Both the position numbers and the translations under genes were made by a program. From an uncultured Litorilinea sp. (GTDB lineage: Bacteria; Chloroflexota; Anaerolineae; Caldilineales; Caldilineaceae): 8,087 nt of DNA. Under the pieces are notes generated by a model that saw only the letters and a list, made by a program, of their open reading frames with translations, had not been told where the DNA came from and ran no database searches. Each line of letters opens with the position of its first letter. The stretch's first letter is position 1. Below are positions 1 to 6,892 of this stretch, in pieces. The DNA is taken from positions 1 through 8,087 of the forward strand of contig CAMPHP010000111.1 in the NCBI GenBank assembly GCA_946885925.1, in the 5' to 3' direction.

Positions 1-107
1 TCGCTGATGTTCAGATCCGCCAACTCGGCATCGCCTACTGCCGCTTTGAGTTCGCGAATCCGCTGGGCTGCTAGATATTCATCACAATCAAGAAAAAGGT
101 AGATCAT
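1..107 (-). CDS. holA: DNA polymerase III delta subunit, N-terminal part (partial, runs off left edge)
   Basis: Delta is the clamp-loader subunit that opens the sliding clamp and loads it on primed DNA. Only the first 35 residues are visible, because the gene continues past position 1. They begin MIYLFLDCDEYLAAQ and continue with an alpha-helical stretch ending ELADLNIS. This matches the family opening of a beta strand (IYLF), a degenerate P-loop region (here DCDEYL, commonly GEDEFL), a helix, then a short strand with L/N residues. The ATG at 105-107 is the only plausible start, since an in-frame TAA lies two codons upstream. No good Shine-Dalgarno is visible. It lies 77 nt downstream of the DUF6391 gene on the same strand. 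The call rests on a short N-terminus, so confidence is moderate; another AAA+-like small domain is the main alternative. Confidence 0.68.
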   Translation of the reverse strand, partial: MIYLFLDCDEYLAAQRIRELKAAVGDAELADLNIS

Positions 108-131
108 TGTTTAACGAGAAATTCATCATTC

Positions 132-164
132 ATTTGTCCAGAAACCCCTGGCTTCTGGACAAAT
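132..164. repeat. Perfect 12-bp inverted repeat between DUF6391 gene and holA
   Basis: ATTTGTCCAGAA (132-143) and its exact reverse complement (153-164) flank a 9-nt loop. The element sits 25 nt upstream of the holA start codon and 20 nt past the DUF6391 stop. RNA from either strand would form a stable hairpin, but neither side is followed by a U-run, so it is not a classical intrinsic terminator. It could be an operator, an mRNA processing or stability hairpin, or a weak terminator/attenuator that separates holA expression from tkt. Confidence 0.75.
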
Positions 165-184
165 AAGATTGTGTACAATGGCTG

Positions 185-682
185 CTATTCAAAGATTACT
201 CGATGGACAGCGTGTTTACCTGTGCGTAGCGGACGAATATCCTCTACCCAACGGTCTGCCACTTGGGCCGATGTTGTATATCGCTGCAAACGTAGTCCCA
301 AGGGTTTGCTCAAGATTAACGCACCGCCCATCCACATCAGCATCGAACTGAAGCGTGCCCACAGCCCGCGCTGCCCCACGCCACTCAACAGCGCCGCCAC
401 CGTTGCCACTATGGTGGTAGAAGCTAGTGTGGTTCCACAGTTGGGATGAATTGCCAAGTGCGTTTCGCCTGCCTGAAGCCGGAGCAGTGCATCCCCCACC
501 GCTCGACGCAGCGCATAGCTATCGACCTCTCCATAGACAGTAAAGCCCAGGGGATCGCTATACCCGGCAAAGTGACGCTGTGGGTAGCGTTCCGTCAGCA
601 TATGCAAGGTTGCATGTTCAATTGCGTGATGTTGGCGTATGCGATGCACAACATCACGCAATACGGCTATCATATCGCTCAC
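185..682 (-). CDS. DUF6391 family membrane protein of unknown function
   Basis: The predicted protein has 165 residues. I recognise the DUF6391 pattern: HAIEHATLH near residues 19-27, GYSDPLGF-VYGEV around 40-53, a helical segment, then LAIHPNCGTTLA (76-87). Two hydrophobic segments follow, about 86-102 and 111-130, so it is probably a membrane protein with a soluble N-terminal region and a basic tail. No reaction is established for the family to my knowledge. I chose the GTG at 680-682 because AGGAG (689-693) sits 6 nt ahead of it. An upstream in-frame GTG at 715 would place this Shine-Dalgarno inside the gene, and an ATG three codons further in is spaced too far from it. It lies 63 nt downstream of tkt with no terminator between, so the two are probably co-transcribed. 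Confidence 0.8.
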   Translation of the reverse strand: MSDMIAVLRDVVHRIRQHHAIEHATLHMLTERYPQRHFAGYSDPLGFTVYGEVDSYALRRAVGDALLRLQAGETHLAIHPNCGTTLASTTIVATVAALLSGVGQRGLWARFSSMLMWMGGALILSKPLGLRLQRYTTSAQVADRWVEDIRPLRTGKHAVHRVIFE

Positions 683-688
683 GTATAT

Positions 689-693
689 CTCCT
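689..693 (-). promoter_or_regulatory. Ribosome binding site deciding the DUF6391 start
   Basis: On the minus strand AGGAG is followed by six bases (ATATAC) and then GTG. This spacing favours the GTG at 680-682 over the longer reading frame that starts at 715. Confidence 0.65.
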
Positions 694-745
694 GCGATCG
701 GATATTTCTTGCCACCGGATTTGTAAGGAGGCACGGTTCTACAGA

Positions 746-2791
746 TCATCTTCCTAATAGCTGTTTTGCTTTCGCCACAACATGGGCTGGGGTCAAGCCA
801 AACTCTTCGTAGATACGCTGGTAGGGGGCGCTTGCGCCAAATCGGTTGATCGCTATGATCGCGCCCAGATGCGGGTCATTGCCGACCCAGCGTTCCCAGC
901 CAAAGGGCGAGGCTGCTTCAATGGCAATCTTCTTTGCACCGACTGGCAGCACCTCGTGAATGTATTGTGGCCCTTGCTGGGTGAAAAGTTCCCATGAGAA
1001 CATGCTCACCACACGCACGCCCACACCTTCATCCGCTAGCGTCTTGGCCGCGTTAAAGGCAATCTCCACTTCACTGCCACTTGCCATGAGCACTATTTCC
1101 ACTCCCCTGGGTGCCTTTTCATAGAAAACATAGGCCCCACGCAGCGCACCCTCGGCTGGTCCCATACCTTCAGCCTCGCGGTCAAAGACGGGCAGATTTT
1201 GCCGTGTCAGGGCCATAAGGGATGGCCCGGTGGTATTCTCCAATGCGACACGCCAGGCCATACTCGTTTCGTTGGCGTCGGCTGGGCGCAGCACAGTCAT
1301 ATTGGGAATGGCGCGCAGCGAAGGCAAATGCTCAATCGGCTGGTGCGTCGGCCCATCTTCACCCAAACCAATCGAGTCGTGGGTCATGACATAGATGACA
1401 CGTATGCCCATGAGGGCTGCCAGCCGCATGCTGGGACGCATATAATCGGTGAAGGTGAGGAAAGTCGCGCCATTTGGGATCACTCCACCATGCAGCGCCA
1501 TGCCATTGAGCATACCCGCCATGCCATGCTCGCGCACGCCAAAATGAATATTATTGCCGCGATAGTCCCCCGCTTGAATAAAGGGCGAACCTTCAATGGT
1601 GGTCTTGTTGGAGCCAGCCAAGTCGGCGCTGCCCCCTAAGAAGTTGGTAATCACCTTGGCGAGTTCGTTGATGACCTTGCCACCTGCGTTGCGCGTTGCT
1701 ATCGGCTTGCCAGCCGGGAAAACCGGCAGCGCATCCTGCCAGCCTTCGGGCAGTTCCCCTGCCATGTTGCGCTTCAGTTCGGCGGCTTCTTCAGGATATT
1801 CCTGGCTGTATCTTTCCAGCAGGTCGCTGTATTCAGCTTCCCATTTTTTGCCGCGCTCCACTGCCTGACCAAAGAACTGGCGCACATCATCAGGCACATA
1901 GAAACGGGGTTCCAAGGGCCAGCCCAATGCCTCCTTGGTTGCATTGAGTTCGTCATCACCCAGGGGTTCACCATGTGCACCTGAAGTCCCTGCCTTCTTG
2001 GGACTGCCGTAGCCGATAATGGTGCGACAGCCGATGATGCTGGGGCGAGGGTCGGCTTGAGCGGCTTCAATTGCGACAGCAACCGCATCTGGGTCCATGC
2101 CATCAACCTTTTGCACATGCCAGCCATACGCCTCAAAACGCTTGGCCCAATCTTCCGTATAGGCAACATCGGTCTTACCATCAATGGTAATGCGGTTGTC
2201 ATCGTAGAGATAGATGAGCCGCCCCAGTTGCAGGTGTCCGGCCAAGCTAGCCGCTTCACTGCTAATGCCTTCCATCAAATCGCCATCACTTACAATAGCG
2301 TATATATAATGGGAGATGATGGGGAAGTTGGGACGGTTGTAGCGAGCAGCCAACCACATTGCTGCCAGCGCCATGCCCGCGCCATTAGCAAATCCTTGGC
2401 CCAGAGGCCCAGTCGTCGTTTCTACGCCTGGGGTATCGCCATATTCTGGATGGCCTGGTGTCTTGCTCCCCCATTGGCGGAAATTGCGTAGTTCTTCGAG
2501 CGGCAAGTCATAGCCGGTCAGATGGAGCAGGGAATAGAGCAACATGGAGCCATGTCCCGCACTTAACACAAAGCGATCGCGGTCGATCCAGCCTGGATTG
2601 GTGGGGCTGTAGCGCATGTAACGTGTCCACAGCGTAAATGCCGCGGCGGCCATGCCCATCGGCAAGCCAGGATGGCCCGACTTTGCCTGCTGCACCGCAT
2701 CGGCAGACAACATGCGGATGGTGTTAATCGCTTTTTCACGGAAGGCCGGGACGATCTTGCTGTCCTCCAGCGCTGGAATGGTAGTGGTCAT
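746..2791 (-). CDS. tkt: Transketolase (thiamine diphosphate dependent)
   Basis: Transketolase moves two-carbon ketol units between sugar phosphates in the cytosolic non-oxidative pentose phosphate pathway. The protein is complete at 681 residues, the usual length. Visible landmarks are KSGHPG (H40), SAGHGS (H80), [10 protein letters not shown] (H114), the thiamine diphosphate/metal motif SDGDLMEG (168-175) closing with DDN (197-199), GAHGEPLG (H273), [10 protein letters not shown] (386-395), the catalytic glutamate in GVREHGM (E421) and [20 protein letters not shown] (470-489). The N-terminal ThDP, pyrimidine-binding and C-terminal domains all appear intact. Its ATG follows AAGGAG with a 5-nt spacer. 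It is the first gene of the minus-strand block and is divergent from the phosphoesterase gene. Nothing indicates a dihydroxyacetone synthase or DXS instead. Confidence 0.97.
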   Translation of the reverse strand: MTTTIPALEDSKIVPAFREKAINTIRMLSADAVQQAKSGHPGLPMGMAAAAFTLWTRYMRYSPTNPGWIDRDRFVLSAGHGSMLLYSLLHLTGYDLPLEELRNFRQWGSKTPGHPEYGDTPGVETTTGPLGQGFANGAGMALAAMWLAARYNRPNFPIISHYIYAIVSDGDLMEGISSEAASLAGHLQLGRLIYLYDDNRITIDGKTDVAYTEDWAKRFEAYGWHVQKVDGMDPDAVAVAIEAAQADPRPSIIGCRTIIGYGSPKKAGTSGAHGEPLGDDELNATKEALGWPLEPRFYVPDDVRQFFGQAVERGKKWEAEYSDLLERYSQEYPEEAAELKRNMAGELPEGWQDALPVFPAGKPIATRNAGGKVINELAKVITNFLGGSADLAGSNKTTIEGSPFIQAGDYRGNNIHFGVREHGMAGMLNGMALHGGVIPNGATFLTFTDYMRPSMRLAALMGIRVIYVMTHDSIGLGEDGPTHQPIEHLPSLRAIPNMTVLRPADANETSMAWRVALENTTGPSLMALTRQNLPVFDREAEGMGPAEGALRGAYVFYEKAPRGVEIVLMASGSEVEIAFNAAKTLADEGVGVRVVSMFSWELFTQQGPQYIHEVLPVGAKKIAIEAASPFGWERWVGNDPHLGAIIAINRFGASAPYQRIYEEFGLTPAHVVAKAKQLLGR

Positions 2792-2795
2792 GCAA

Positions 2796-2801
2796 TCTCC
2801 T
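2796..2801 (-). promoter_or_regulatory. Strong ribosome binding site of tkt
   Basis: On the minus strand a purine-rich run containing AAGGAG lies 5 nt ahead of the tkt ATG (2789-2791). This is one of the strongest Shine-Dalgarno sites in the window and confirms the annotated start. Confidence 0.8.
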
Positions 2802-2922
2802 TTTTCCTTTTAAAGTGTTTTACTCTGAAGCGCGCCTTAAAAGAGACAAGCTCAAGGTTCCTCTAAATTGGGCAGCGGGTTCATCTCAACGAACCCATCA
2901 ATAATCTGTCAATACTCTGTAT

Positions 2923-2951
2923 ATTGTCATCTGATGCCCTAGCCTTGTCAA
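2923..2951 (-). promoter_or_regulatory. Sigma-70 type promoter candidate for tkt
   Basis: Read on the minus strand, a perfect -35 TTGACA (2946-2951) is followed by a 17-base spacer and GACAAT (2923-2928, 4/6 to TATAAT). Transcription would start near 2916, giving a leader of about 125 nt that contains the GGGTTC/GAACCC hairpin. This is assigned by consensus match only. Confidence 0.5.
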
Positions 2952-2989
2952 CTTTAGGGGTCATCATTCCGGCGTTTTTGCAATTTATG

Positions 2990-3018
2990 TTGCTCTCTTT
3001 GTGATAGAATCATACAAT
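2990..3018 (+). promoter_or_regulatory. Promoter candidate for the phosphoesterase gene
   Basis: TTGCTC (2990-2995), a 17-base spacer and TACAAT (3013-3018, 5/6) form one candidate. An overlapping extended -10, TG-A-TAGAAT (3002-3010), is another. Either would start transcription at about 3017-3025 and leave a leader of roughly 140 nt before the preferred ATG at 3163. Confidence 0.35.
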
Positions 3019-3162
3019 GGAGAAACGTGTTTTGCCGCGTATTCAACCGCTGTTGAAGGCAATTTGGGTCTCATACCAATTAGATGTACGATGGTGCGTT
3101 GGATGCGCAAATCAGGTAGTGGTGATTGCTGCGTCAAATTCGAAGCGAAAGTTGGCTTACTT

Positions 3163-4407
3163 ATGTCTTTACTAAACCTTGCAAGTCGTCTCCTTACCCT
3201 CTGGCAGAACAAAGCGATACGAACAGAGTTATTGCGCGGTGTGGGCATCGTGGCAGGCGTCGGTGTGGGAGTGGTTGGGTACGCCTATTTGCGTGAACCC
3301 CTCAATGTGCGATTGGACCGGTTGACCGTCCGTTTGCCCAATTGCAGTGGCAAGCTACCTCCTACGGGACTGCGTATACTCCATATCTCTGACACCCATT
3401 TTCGCGGGGCCAACTGGCGCGAACATGCCAAAATTGACTGCGTGCGGCGTGCCTGTGCCGGACTAGAGTATGATCTGCTGATTCACACCGGCGATTTTCT
3501 GCAGGAAGATAGCGGGCTATCTAATGTCTCCATCCTGTTTGATGCGCTGCCTGCACCCCGTCTGGGAGCCTATGCTGTCTTTGGCAACCATGATTACAGC
3601 ATCTACAGCCATTCGGAAATGGTGCCTCGTGCGTGGGCCAAGTTTCAAGAGGAGCAGCAAGCGCGCTATGCCATGAACGGTGCTGGTCTCAAGCATGGCA
3701 CTGACAATTGGACATATGGCAACCATAATAACAATGGCAATAGCAACGGCCACGCCGGTAGCCACGTAGAGCTTGGGCATGTAGAGCTTGACCCTGCCGA
3801 GATTGACCCTGCCGAGATTGACAAAGACAATACCACCTACACCAAAGTTGCTACTCGTCGCGTACCACCATTGACCCGTGCGCGCATGCTCCTTCAATTT
3901 GGTCATTACTTCGCCAATGTACCGTTTGATCTCAAGCGTACGGGGCGTAACGATGTCAATGCGCTGGAAGCCACATTGGCCGCACGCCAGGTGCAGACGC
4001 TGCATAATCGTTCTGTGCGCCTGACAGATCCCGATAGGGGGTTGGATATCTACTTAGCTGGGGTCGATGATGTGGTGGAGGGTACGCCCGAATTAGGCCG
4101 CACCTTGGTGGAGATTCCCTATGATGCGCCCACCATTCTCCTCAGCCATAACCCGGATATCTTGGGGGAGCCGGGGATCGAACAAGTAGACTTGGTATTG
4201 TCGGGTCATACGCATGGTGGACAGGTTGTGCTACCCCTTATTGGCGCAGCGCATACACAGACCCTCCACTTACATCGCAAGGAAGTCTCCGGCTATCTTT
4301 GTCGCGGCAAGACTCAGGTTTACATCACTCGCGGTGTGGGTGAGGGGATTCCGCTGCGTTTCGGTGCCGCGCCACAGATCACACTGATTACCGTGTTGCC
4401 TGAGTAG
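3163..4407 (+). CDS. Membrane-anchored calcineurin-like metallophosphoesterase (YkuE-type)
   Basis: This dimetal phosphoesterase has an unknown substrate; relatives act on phosphodiesters such as UDP-diacylglucosamine or cell-envelope lipids. With the ATG at 3163 it has 414 residues. A glycine/valine-rich hydrophobic segment at about 23-43 is a likely N-terminal anchor that places the catalytic domain outside the membrane. The full metal-site set is present: SDTHF (D77, H79), HTGDF (D111), GNHD (N142, H143), LSHNPD (H329) and SGHTHGGQ (H349, H351). Between GNHD and the LHNRSVRL block is a low-complexity insertion of roughly 100 residues. The frame stays open upstream to a GTG at 3001, but that region lacks family features and carries promoter-like sequence, so I prefer 3163 although no strong Shine-Dalgarno precedes it; ATG at 3091 is an alternative. 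No clear terminator follows. Confidence 0.88.
   Translation: MSLLNLASRLLTLWQNKAIRTELLRGVGIVAGVGVGVVGYAYLREPLNVRLDRLTVRLPNCSGKLPPTGLRILHISDTHFRGANWREHAKIDCVRRACAGLEYDLLIHTGDFLQEDSGLSNVSILFDALPAPRLGAYAVFGNHDYSIYSHSEMVPRAWAKFQEEQQARYAMNGAGLKHGTDNWTYGNHNNNGNSNGHAGSHVELGHVELDPAEIDPAEIDKDNTTYTKVATRRVPPLTRARMLLQFGHYFANVPFDLKRTGRNDVNALEATLAARQVQTLHNRSVRLTDPDRGLDIYLAGVDDVVEGTPELGRTLVEIPYDAPTILLSHNPDILGEPGIEQVDLVLSGHTHGGQVVLPLIGAAHTQTLHLHRKEVSGYLCRGKTQVYITRGVGEGIPLRFGAAPQITLITVLPE
3766..3819 (+). repeat. Tandem 15-bp in-frame repeats within the phosphoesterase insertion
   Basis: Two perfect copies of GACCCTGCCGAGATT (3790-3804 and 3805-3819) encode DPAEI-DPAEI. They are preceded by two imperfect 15-bp units sharing GTAGAGCTTG (3766-3775 and 3781-3790) that encode VELGH-VELD. 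The unit length is five codons, so copy-number change keeps the frame. The preceding Asn/Gly/His-rich stretch (about 3712-3765) is also low in complexity. Confidence 0.85.
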
Positions 4408-4502
4408 AGATGGGAAAGTCGTAGACAGCTCGTTTCTAAAACGCATCTCTCGACCAGAGGGTTTTGGCAACTCCACTCGGCATTTGTATACTTGAGTACT
4501 GT

Positions 4503-4599
4503 AAGATAGCTATCTTTCTCGTAGGCTGGTAGGGTATTGAAATGCACATGTTTCATGTGCAGCATTTAACATACATCTATAGTAAACAAACAACTATAG
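4503..4599. promoter_or_regulatory. Leader of sodA with three palindromes and a possible promoter
   Basis: Three symmetric elements lie in about 100 bases: AAGATAGCTATCTT (4503-4516, perfect 14-bp palindrome), TGCACATG-TTT-CATGTGCA (4543-4561, perfect 8-bp arms) and CTATAGT-N9-ACTATAG (4577-4599, perfect 7-bp arms). TATAGT (4578-4583) is a fair -10 but no good -35 is spaced from it. The second palindrome would cover the -35 region, as expected for an operator or activator site. The regulator is not identifiable from this window. Confidence 0.45.
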
Positions 4600-4615
4600 C
4601 AACCAGTACAATATT

Positions 4616-4621
4616 AGGAGG
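4616..4621 (+). promoter_or_regulatory. Consensus ribosome binding site of sodA
   Basis: AGGAGG lies 5 nt before the ATG at 4627. It is a full match to the anti-Shine-Dalgarno core and implies strong translation. Confidence 0.9.
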
Positions 4622-4626
4622 AACCT

Positions 4627-5247
4627 ATGGCTTTCACACTGCCTGATCTGCCGTATCCATTCGACGCTCTTGAGCCATACATTGATGCGCGCACCATGGA
4701 GATCCACCACGATAAGCACCATGCCGCCTACACCACCAACCTCAACAATGCCATTGCTGGAACTGAGCTAGAAAACAAAAGCATTGAAGAGATTCTGCGC
4801 AACATCAATTCAGTGCCTGCCAATATCAGAACCGCAGTGCAAAACAATGGTGGTGGCTATGCTAACCATAATTTGTTCTGGACCATTCTCACCCCCAACA
4901 GCAGTGGTCAGCCCAGTGGTGAACTCTCCAATGCCATTAGCAGCACATTTGGCAGTTTCGACGCTTTCAAGGAGAAATTGAGTACTGCTGCGGTCACCCG
5001 CTTTGGCAGTGGCTGGGGTTGGTTGGTCGCTAAGCCGGATGGCAGCCTGGATGTTTATAGTACAGCGAATCAGGACAGCCCCTATATGCAGGGTGATACG
5101 CCCCTTCTGGGTGTGGATGTGTGGGAACATGCCTACTACCTGAATTACCAATGGCGTCGCCCAGACTATGTTAAGGCTTTCTGGAATGTCGTGAACTGGG
5201 ATCAGGTTGCCAAGAACTACGCCGCGGCCAAGAAGGTCAACGCCTAA
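4627..5247 (+). CDS. sodA: Superoxide dismutase, Fe/Mn family, Mn-type
   Basis: The enzyme converts superoxide to oxygen and hydrogen peroxide. It has 206 residues, full length for the family, and no signal peptide, so it is cytosolic. Metal ligands are H27 (IHHDKHH), H81 (GGGYANH), D164 and H168, the last two within the signature DVWEHAYY (164-171). Mn preference is suggested by glycine at position 77 together with glutamine 149 in NQDSP; Fe-type enzymes normally carry the glutamine at the first position instead. It is flanked by its own leader with palindromes and a strong terminator, so it is probably monocistronic. Cambialistic metal use cannot be excluded from sequence. Confidence 0.96.
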   Translation: MAFTLPDLPYPFDALEPYIDARTMEIHHDKHHAAYTTNLNNAIAGTELENKSIEEILRNINSVPANIRTAVQNNGGGYANHNLFWTILTPNSSGQPSGELSNAISSTFGSFDAFKEKLSTAAVTRFGSGWGWLVAKPDGSLDVYSTANQDSPYMQGDTPLLGVDVWEHAYYLNYQWRRPDYVKAFWNVVNWDQVAKNYAAAKKVNA

Positions 5248-5271
5248 GTTCTTTGTCATAACAGAGATCAG

Positions 5272-5302
5272 AAAAGCCCGTGGCTCAGGCCGCGGGCTTT
5301 TT
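5272..5302 (+). terminator. Rho-independent terminator after sodA
   Basis: A 13-bp stem AAAAGCCCGTGGC/GCCGCGGGCTTTT (one G-T wobble) with a TCAG tetraloop ends in a run of five T. It begins 24 nt past the sodA stop codon. The A-run on the other side could make it partly bidirectional. Confidence 0.93.
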
Positions 5303-5321
5303 AAGTGGTCAGTCATTTCAC

Positions 5322-5369
5322 GCAGAAGCGCGAGAGACTTACTCCATCTCTTCTCCTCCGCGTCTCTGC
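5322..5369. repeat. Imperfect inverted repeat resembling a dispersed REP-like element
   Basis: GCAGA-AG-CGCG (5322-5332) faces CGCG-TC-TCTGC (5359-5369), with a nested AGAGA/TCTCT pair (5333-5337 and 5347-5351). Sequences built on GCAGAGACGCGGAG are, from memory, common as dispersed intergenic repeats in Chloroflexota genomes, and this looks like a decayed copy. The repeat-family assignment is inference. Confidence 0.45.
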
Positions 5370-5373
5370 ACCT

Positions 5374-5395
5374 CTTTGTACGACTTTGTACGACT
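5374..5395 (+). repeat. Tandem 10-bp direct repeat
   Basis: CTTTGTACGA occurs twice back to back and is followed by CT, giving 2.2 copies with a period of 10 bp, about one helical turn. Each unit carries GTAC. It ends about 22 bp upstream of the -35 element of the ATP-grasp promoter, so it could be a regulator site, or simply local slippage. Confidence 0.7.
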
Positions 5396-5417
5396 CGTTT
5401 GAGTTTTTCAAAGCTGT

Positions 5418-5446
5418 TTGCCCAACCCGTACACAGCGTCTATAAT
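5418..5446 (+). promoter_or_regulatory. Strong sigma-70 type promoter of the amidoligase operon
   Basis: TTGCCC (5418-5423), exactly 17 bases, then a perfect TATAAT (5441-5446). Transcription should start near 5453, giving a leader of about 55 nt. This placement rules out translation starts upstream of about 5450 for the next gene. Confidence 0.72.
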
Positions 5447-5507
5447 CTCCCCAACAACCACCATCCTCTTATCACAAGAAGCAGCCCAGAATGCAGCCAA
5501 GGGGATC

Positions 5508-6887
5508 ATGACCAATCTCCACGATGCGATTGCCTATTACCATGATCTCTGTATCCAAGAACAGCTAGCCCAGAAAAGCTGGGAGATGATCGTGCCAGAG
5601 ATGGCGGCACGCGATCTGGTTTTTGGTGAGCGCCCGCTTTGTACGGTGATGCGTCCCATGTTTCATAGTGGGCTAAGTTGGAGCTATCTCTGTGCACGCA
5701 CCTCGCTCATCCTCAGCGCATTTCGCAAGCTGAGTGACGCTATGTTGGATGATGCAGCGTTGCGGGCGCAGTTGTTCCTTACGCCGGAAGAGGAACTCTT
5801 GGCTGCGTTGCCCACAGGCTATGCTACCAACATTCCCACGGCGCGGCTGGACAGCTTCTTTACCCGTCACACCGATGGGAATTTCACGCTGCACTTTATT
5901 GAGTTCAATGGGGAAAGCCCGGCTGGGATGGCTTATAACGATGTGCTGGCTGAGTTGTTTATGGAGACGCCGCTGCTACAGCGTTTTGGCGAGCGTTATC
6001 ATGTCGAGCCGATCCTGAGCCGCCGCCATGCCGTGGATGCGCTGCTGCGTGTCTATTCTGAGTGGCGCGGCAACTCTAGCAAGCTACCAGATGTTGCCAT
6101 CGTAGATTGGGCTGGTGTTCCCACCACCAGCGAGTTTCGTCTTTTTGTGGCCGATTTTGCCCGCTATGGCATGAAAGCCACCATCTGCACGCCGGATGAA
6201 CTGGATTTCCACAATGGGCAGATGTTTGCGGCGGGGTGTCCGGTAGATTTTGTCTACAAGCGAGTACTGACTACGGAACTCATTCAACGCTATGGGGCGA
6301 AGCATCCCTTGGTGGATGCGCTGCGCGCCGGGGCAATCTGCATGGTCAATCCCTTTAGCTGCAAATTGCTGCACAAGAAGGCAAGCTTTGCCCTGGTTTC
6401 CGATGAACGCAACGCCCATCTCTTTACTGCGCGTGAGCAAGAAGCCATCCGCCAGCATATTCCCTGGACACGCATGCTGCAGGAGCGAAGTACCCTAGAC
6501 CCCGATGGCACACCCATTGACCTTTTATCCTATGCCAGCGCGCATAAAGATCAACTGGTTCTCAAGCCCAATGATGAGTATGGAGGGAAGGGCGTGCTGA
6601 TTGGGTGGGAGACGGATCAGGCAACGTGGGAGGCTGCGCTGCGTCTAGGGTTGGATGAGCCAACGATTATCCAGGCGCGCGCCTGGATCGCTTATGAGGA
6701 TTTCCCCAGTGTTGACGAGCAGGGCAATGTCGCATTCGGCCAACGGCTGGTGGATTGCGATCCCTTTCTCTTTCATGGTGATCTGGTAGGCGCTTGTCTA
6801 ACGCGGCTTAGCACAGTGACGCTGCTCAACGTCACTGCGGGCGGTGGTTCGGTACTGCCTGCGTTTTGGGTTGATCCCAGGGTCTAA
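5508..6887 (+). CDS. ATP-grasp ligase, glutathionylspermidine-synthase / circularly permuted type
   Basis: ATP-grasp ligases of this type join a carboxylate to an amine through an acyl-phosphate. The protein has 459 residues and no signal peptide. The N-terminal half carries [17 protein letters not shown] (129-145), an E-x-N...G pattern typical of this group. [15 protein letters not shown] (280-294) and [13 protein letters not shown] (351-363) form the nucleotide-binding lysine and glycine-loop region, followed by IIQARAW (387-393), the acidic VDCDPF (415-420) and a C-terminal [13 protein letters not shown] block (441-453). The ATG at 5508 is preceded by AAGGGG at 3-nt spacing and lies about 55 nt past the predicted transcription start; the open frame reaches back to 5418, inside the promoter. 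It is 5 nt upstream of the first GCS2 gene, so the two are probably translationally coupled. The substrate is unknown. Confidence 0.82.
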   Translation: MTNLHDAIAYYHDLCIQEQLAQKSWEMIVPEMAARDLVFGERPLCTVMRPMFHSGLSWSYLCARTSLILSAFRKLSDAMLDDAALRAQLFLTPEEELLAALPTGYATNIPTARLDSFFTRHTDGNFTLHFIEFNGESPAGMAYNDVLAELFMETPLLQRFGERYHVEPILSRRHAVDALLRVYSEWRGNSSKLPDVAIVDWAGVPTTSEFRLFVADFARYGMKATICTPDELDFHNGQMFAAGCPVDFVYKRVLTTELIQRYGAKHPLVDALRAGAICMVNPFSCKLLHKKASFALVSDERNAHLFTAREQEAIRQHIPWTRMLQERSTLDPDGTPIDLLSYASAHKDQLVLKPNDEYGGKGVLIGWETDQATWEAALRLGLDEPTIIQARAWIAYEDFPSVDEQGNVAFGQRLVDCDPFLFHGDLVGACLTRLSTVTLLNVTAGGGSVLPAFWVDPRV

Positions 6888-6892
6888 ACTCT

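Larger units (their letters stand above)
2792..3162. other. Divergent intergenic region between tkt and the phosphoesterase gene
   Basis: This stretch of 371 bases holds the tkt Shine-Dalgarno and leader, a short inverted repeat GGGTTC/GAACCC (2877-2882 and 2891-2896, 8-nt loop) that would fall in the tkt 5' leader, the tkt promoter candidate (2923-2951), and two overlapping plus-strand promoter candidates (2990-3018). A marginal 52-codon reading frame runs 3017-3175. I see no RNA gene or recognisable riboswitch here. Confidence 0.6.

Noticed and set aside
132..164. Intrinsic terminator between the DUF6391 gene and holA
   Set aside because: The hairpin is strong but neither strand has a U-run after it.
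446..757. 103-codon plus-strand frame opposite the DUF6391 gene
   Set aside because: Antisense to a recognised family member, no ribosome binding site, and the sequence resembles no family.
3001..3162. Extension of the phosphoesterase N-terminus to the GTG at 3001
   Set aside because: The extra 54 residues have no signal or family likeness, and the GTG lies within the predicted -10 region.
3517..4005. 162-codon open frame on the minus strand inside the phosphoesterase gene
   Set aside because: It lies fully antisense to a gene with all family motifs, and its translation shows no domain pattern; it is a codon-bias shadow.
4406..4450. Terminator after the phosphoesterase gene (AGAGATG/CATCTCT)
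   Set aside because: Arms of only 7 bp with a 31-nt loop and no T-run.
4408..4626. Manganese or other riboswitch upstream of sodA
   Set aside because: I could not find the conserved loops of any known riboswitch class; the symmetric elements look more like protein-binding sites.
4810..5316. 168-codon minus-strand frame across sodA and its terminator
   Set aside because: Antisense to a complete superoxide dismutase, and its start region lies beyond the sodA terminator with no Shine-Dalgarno support.
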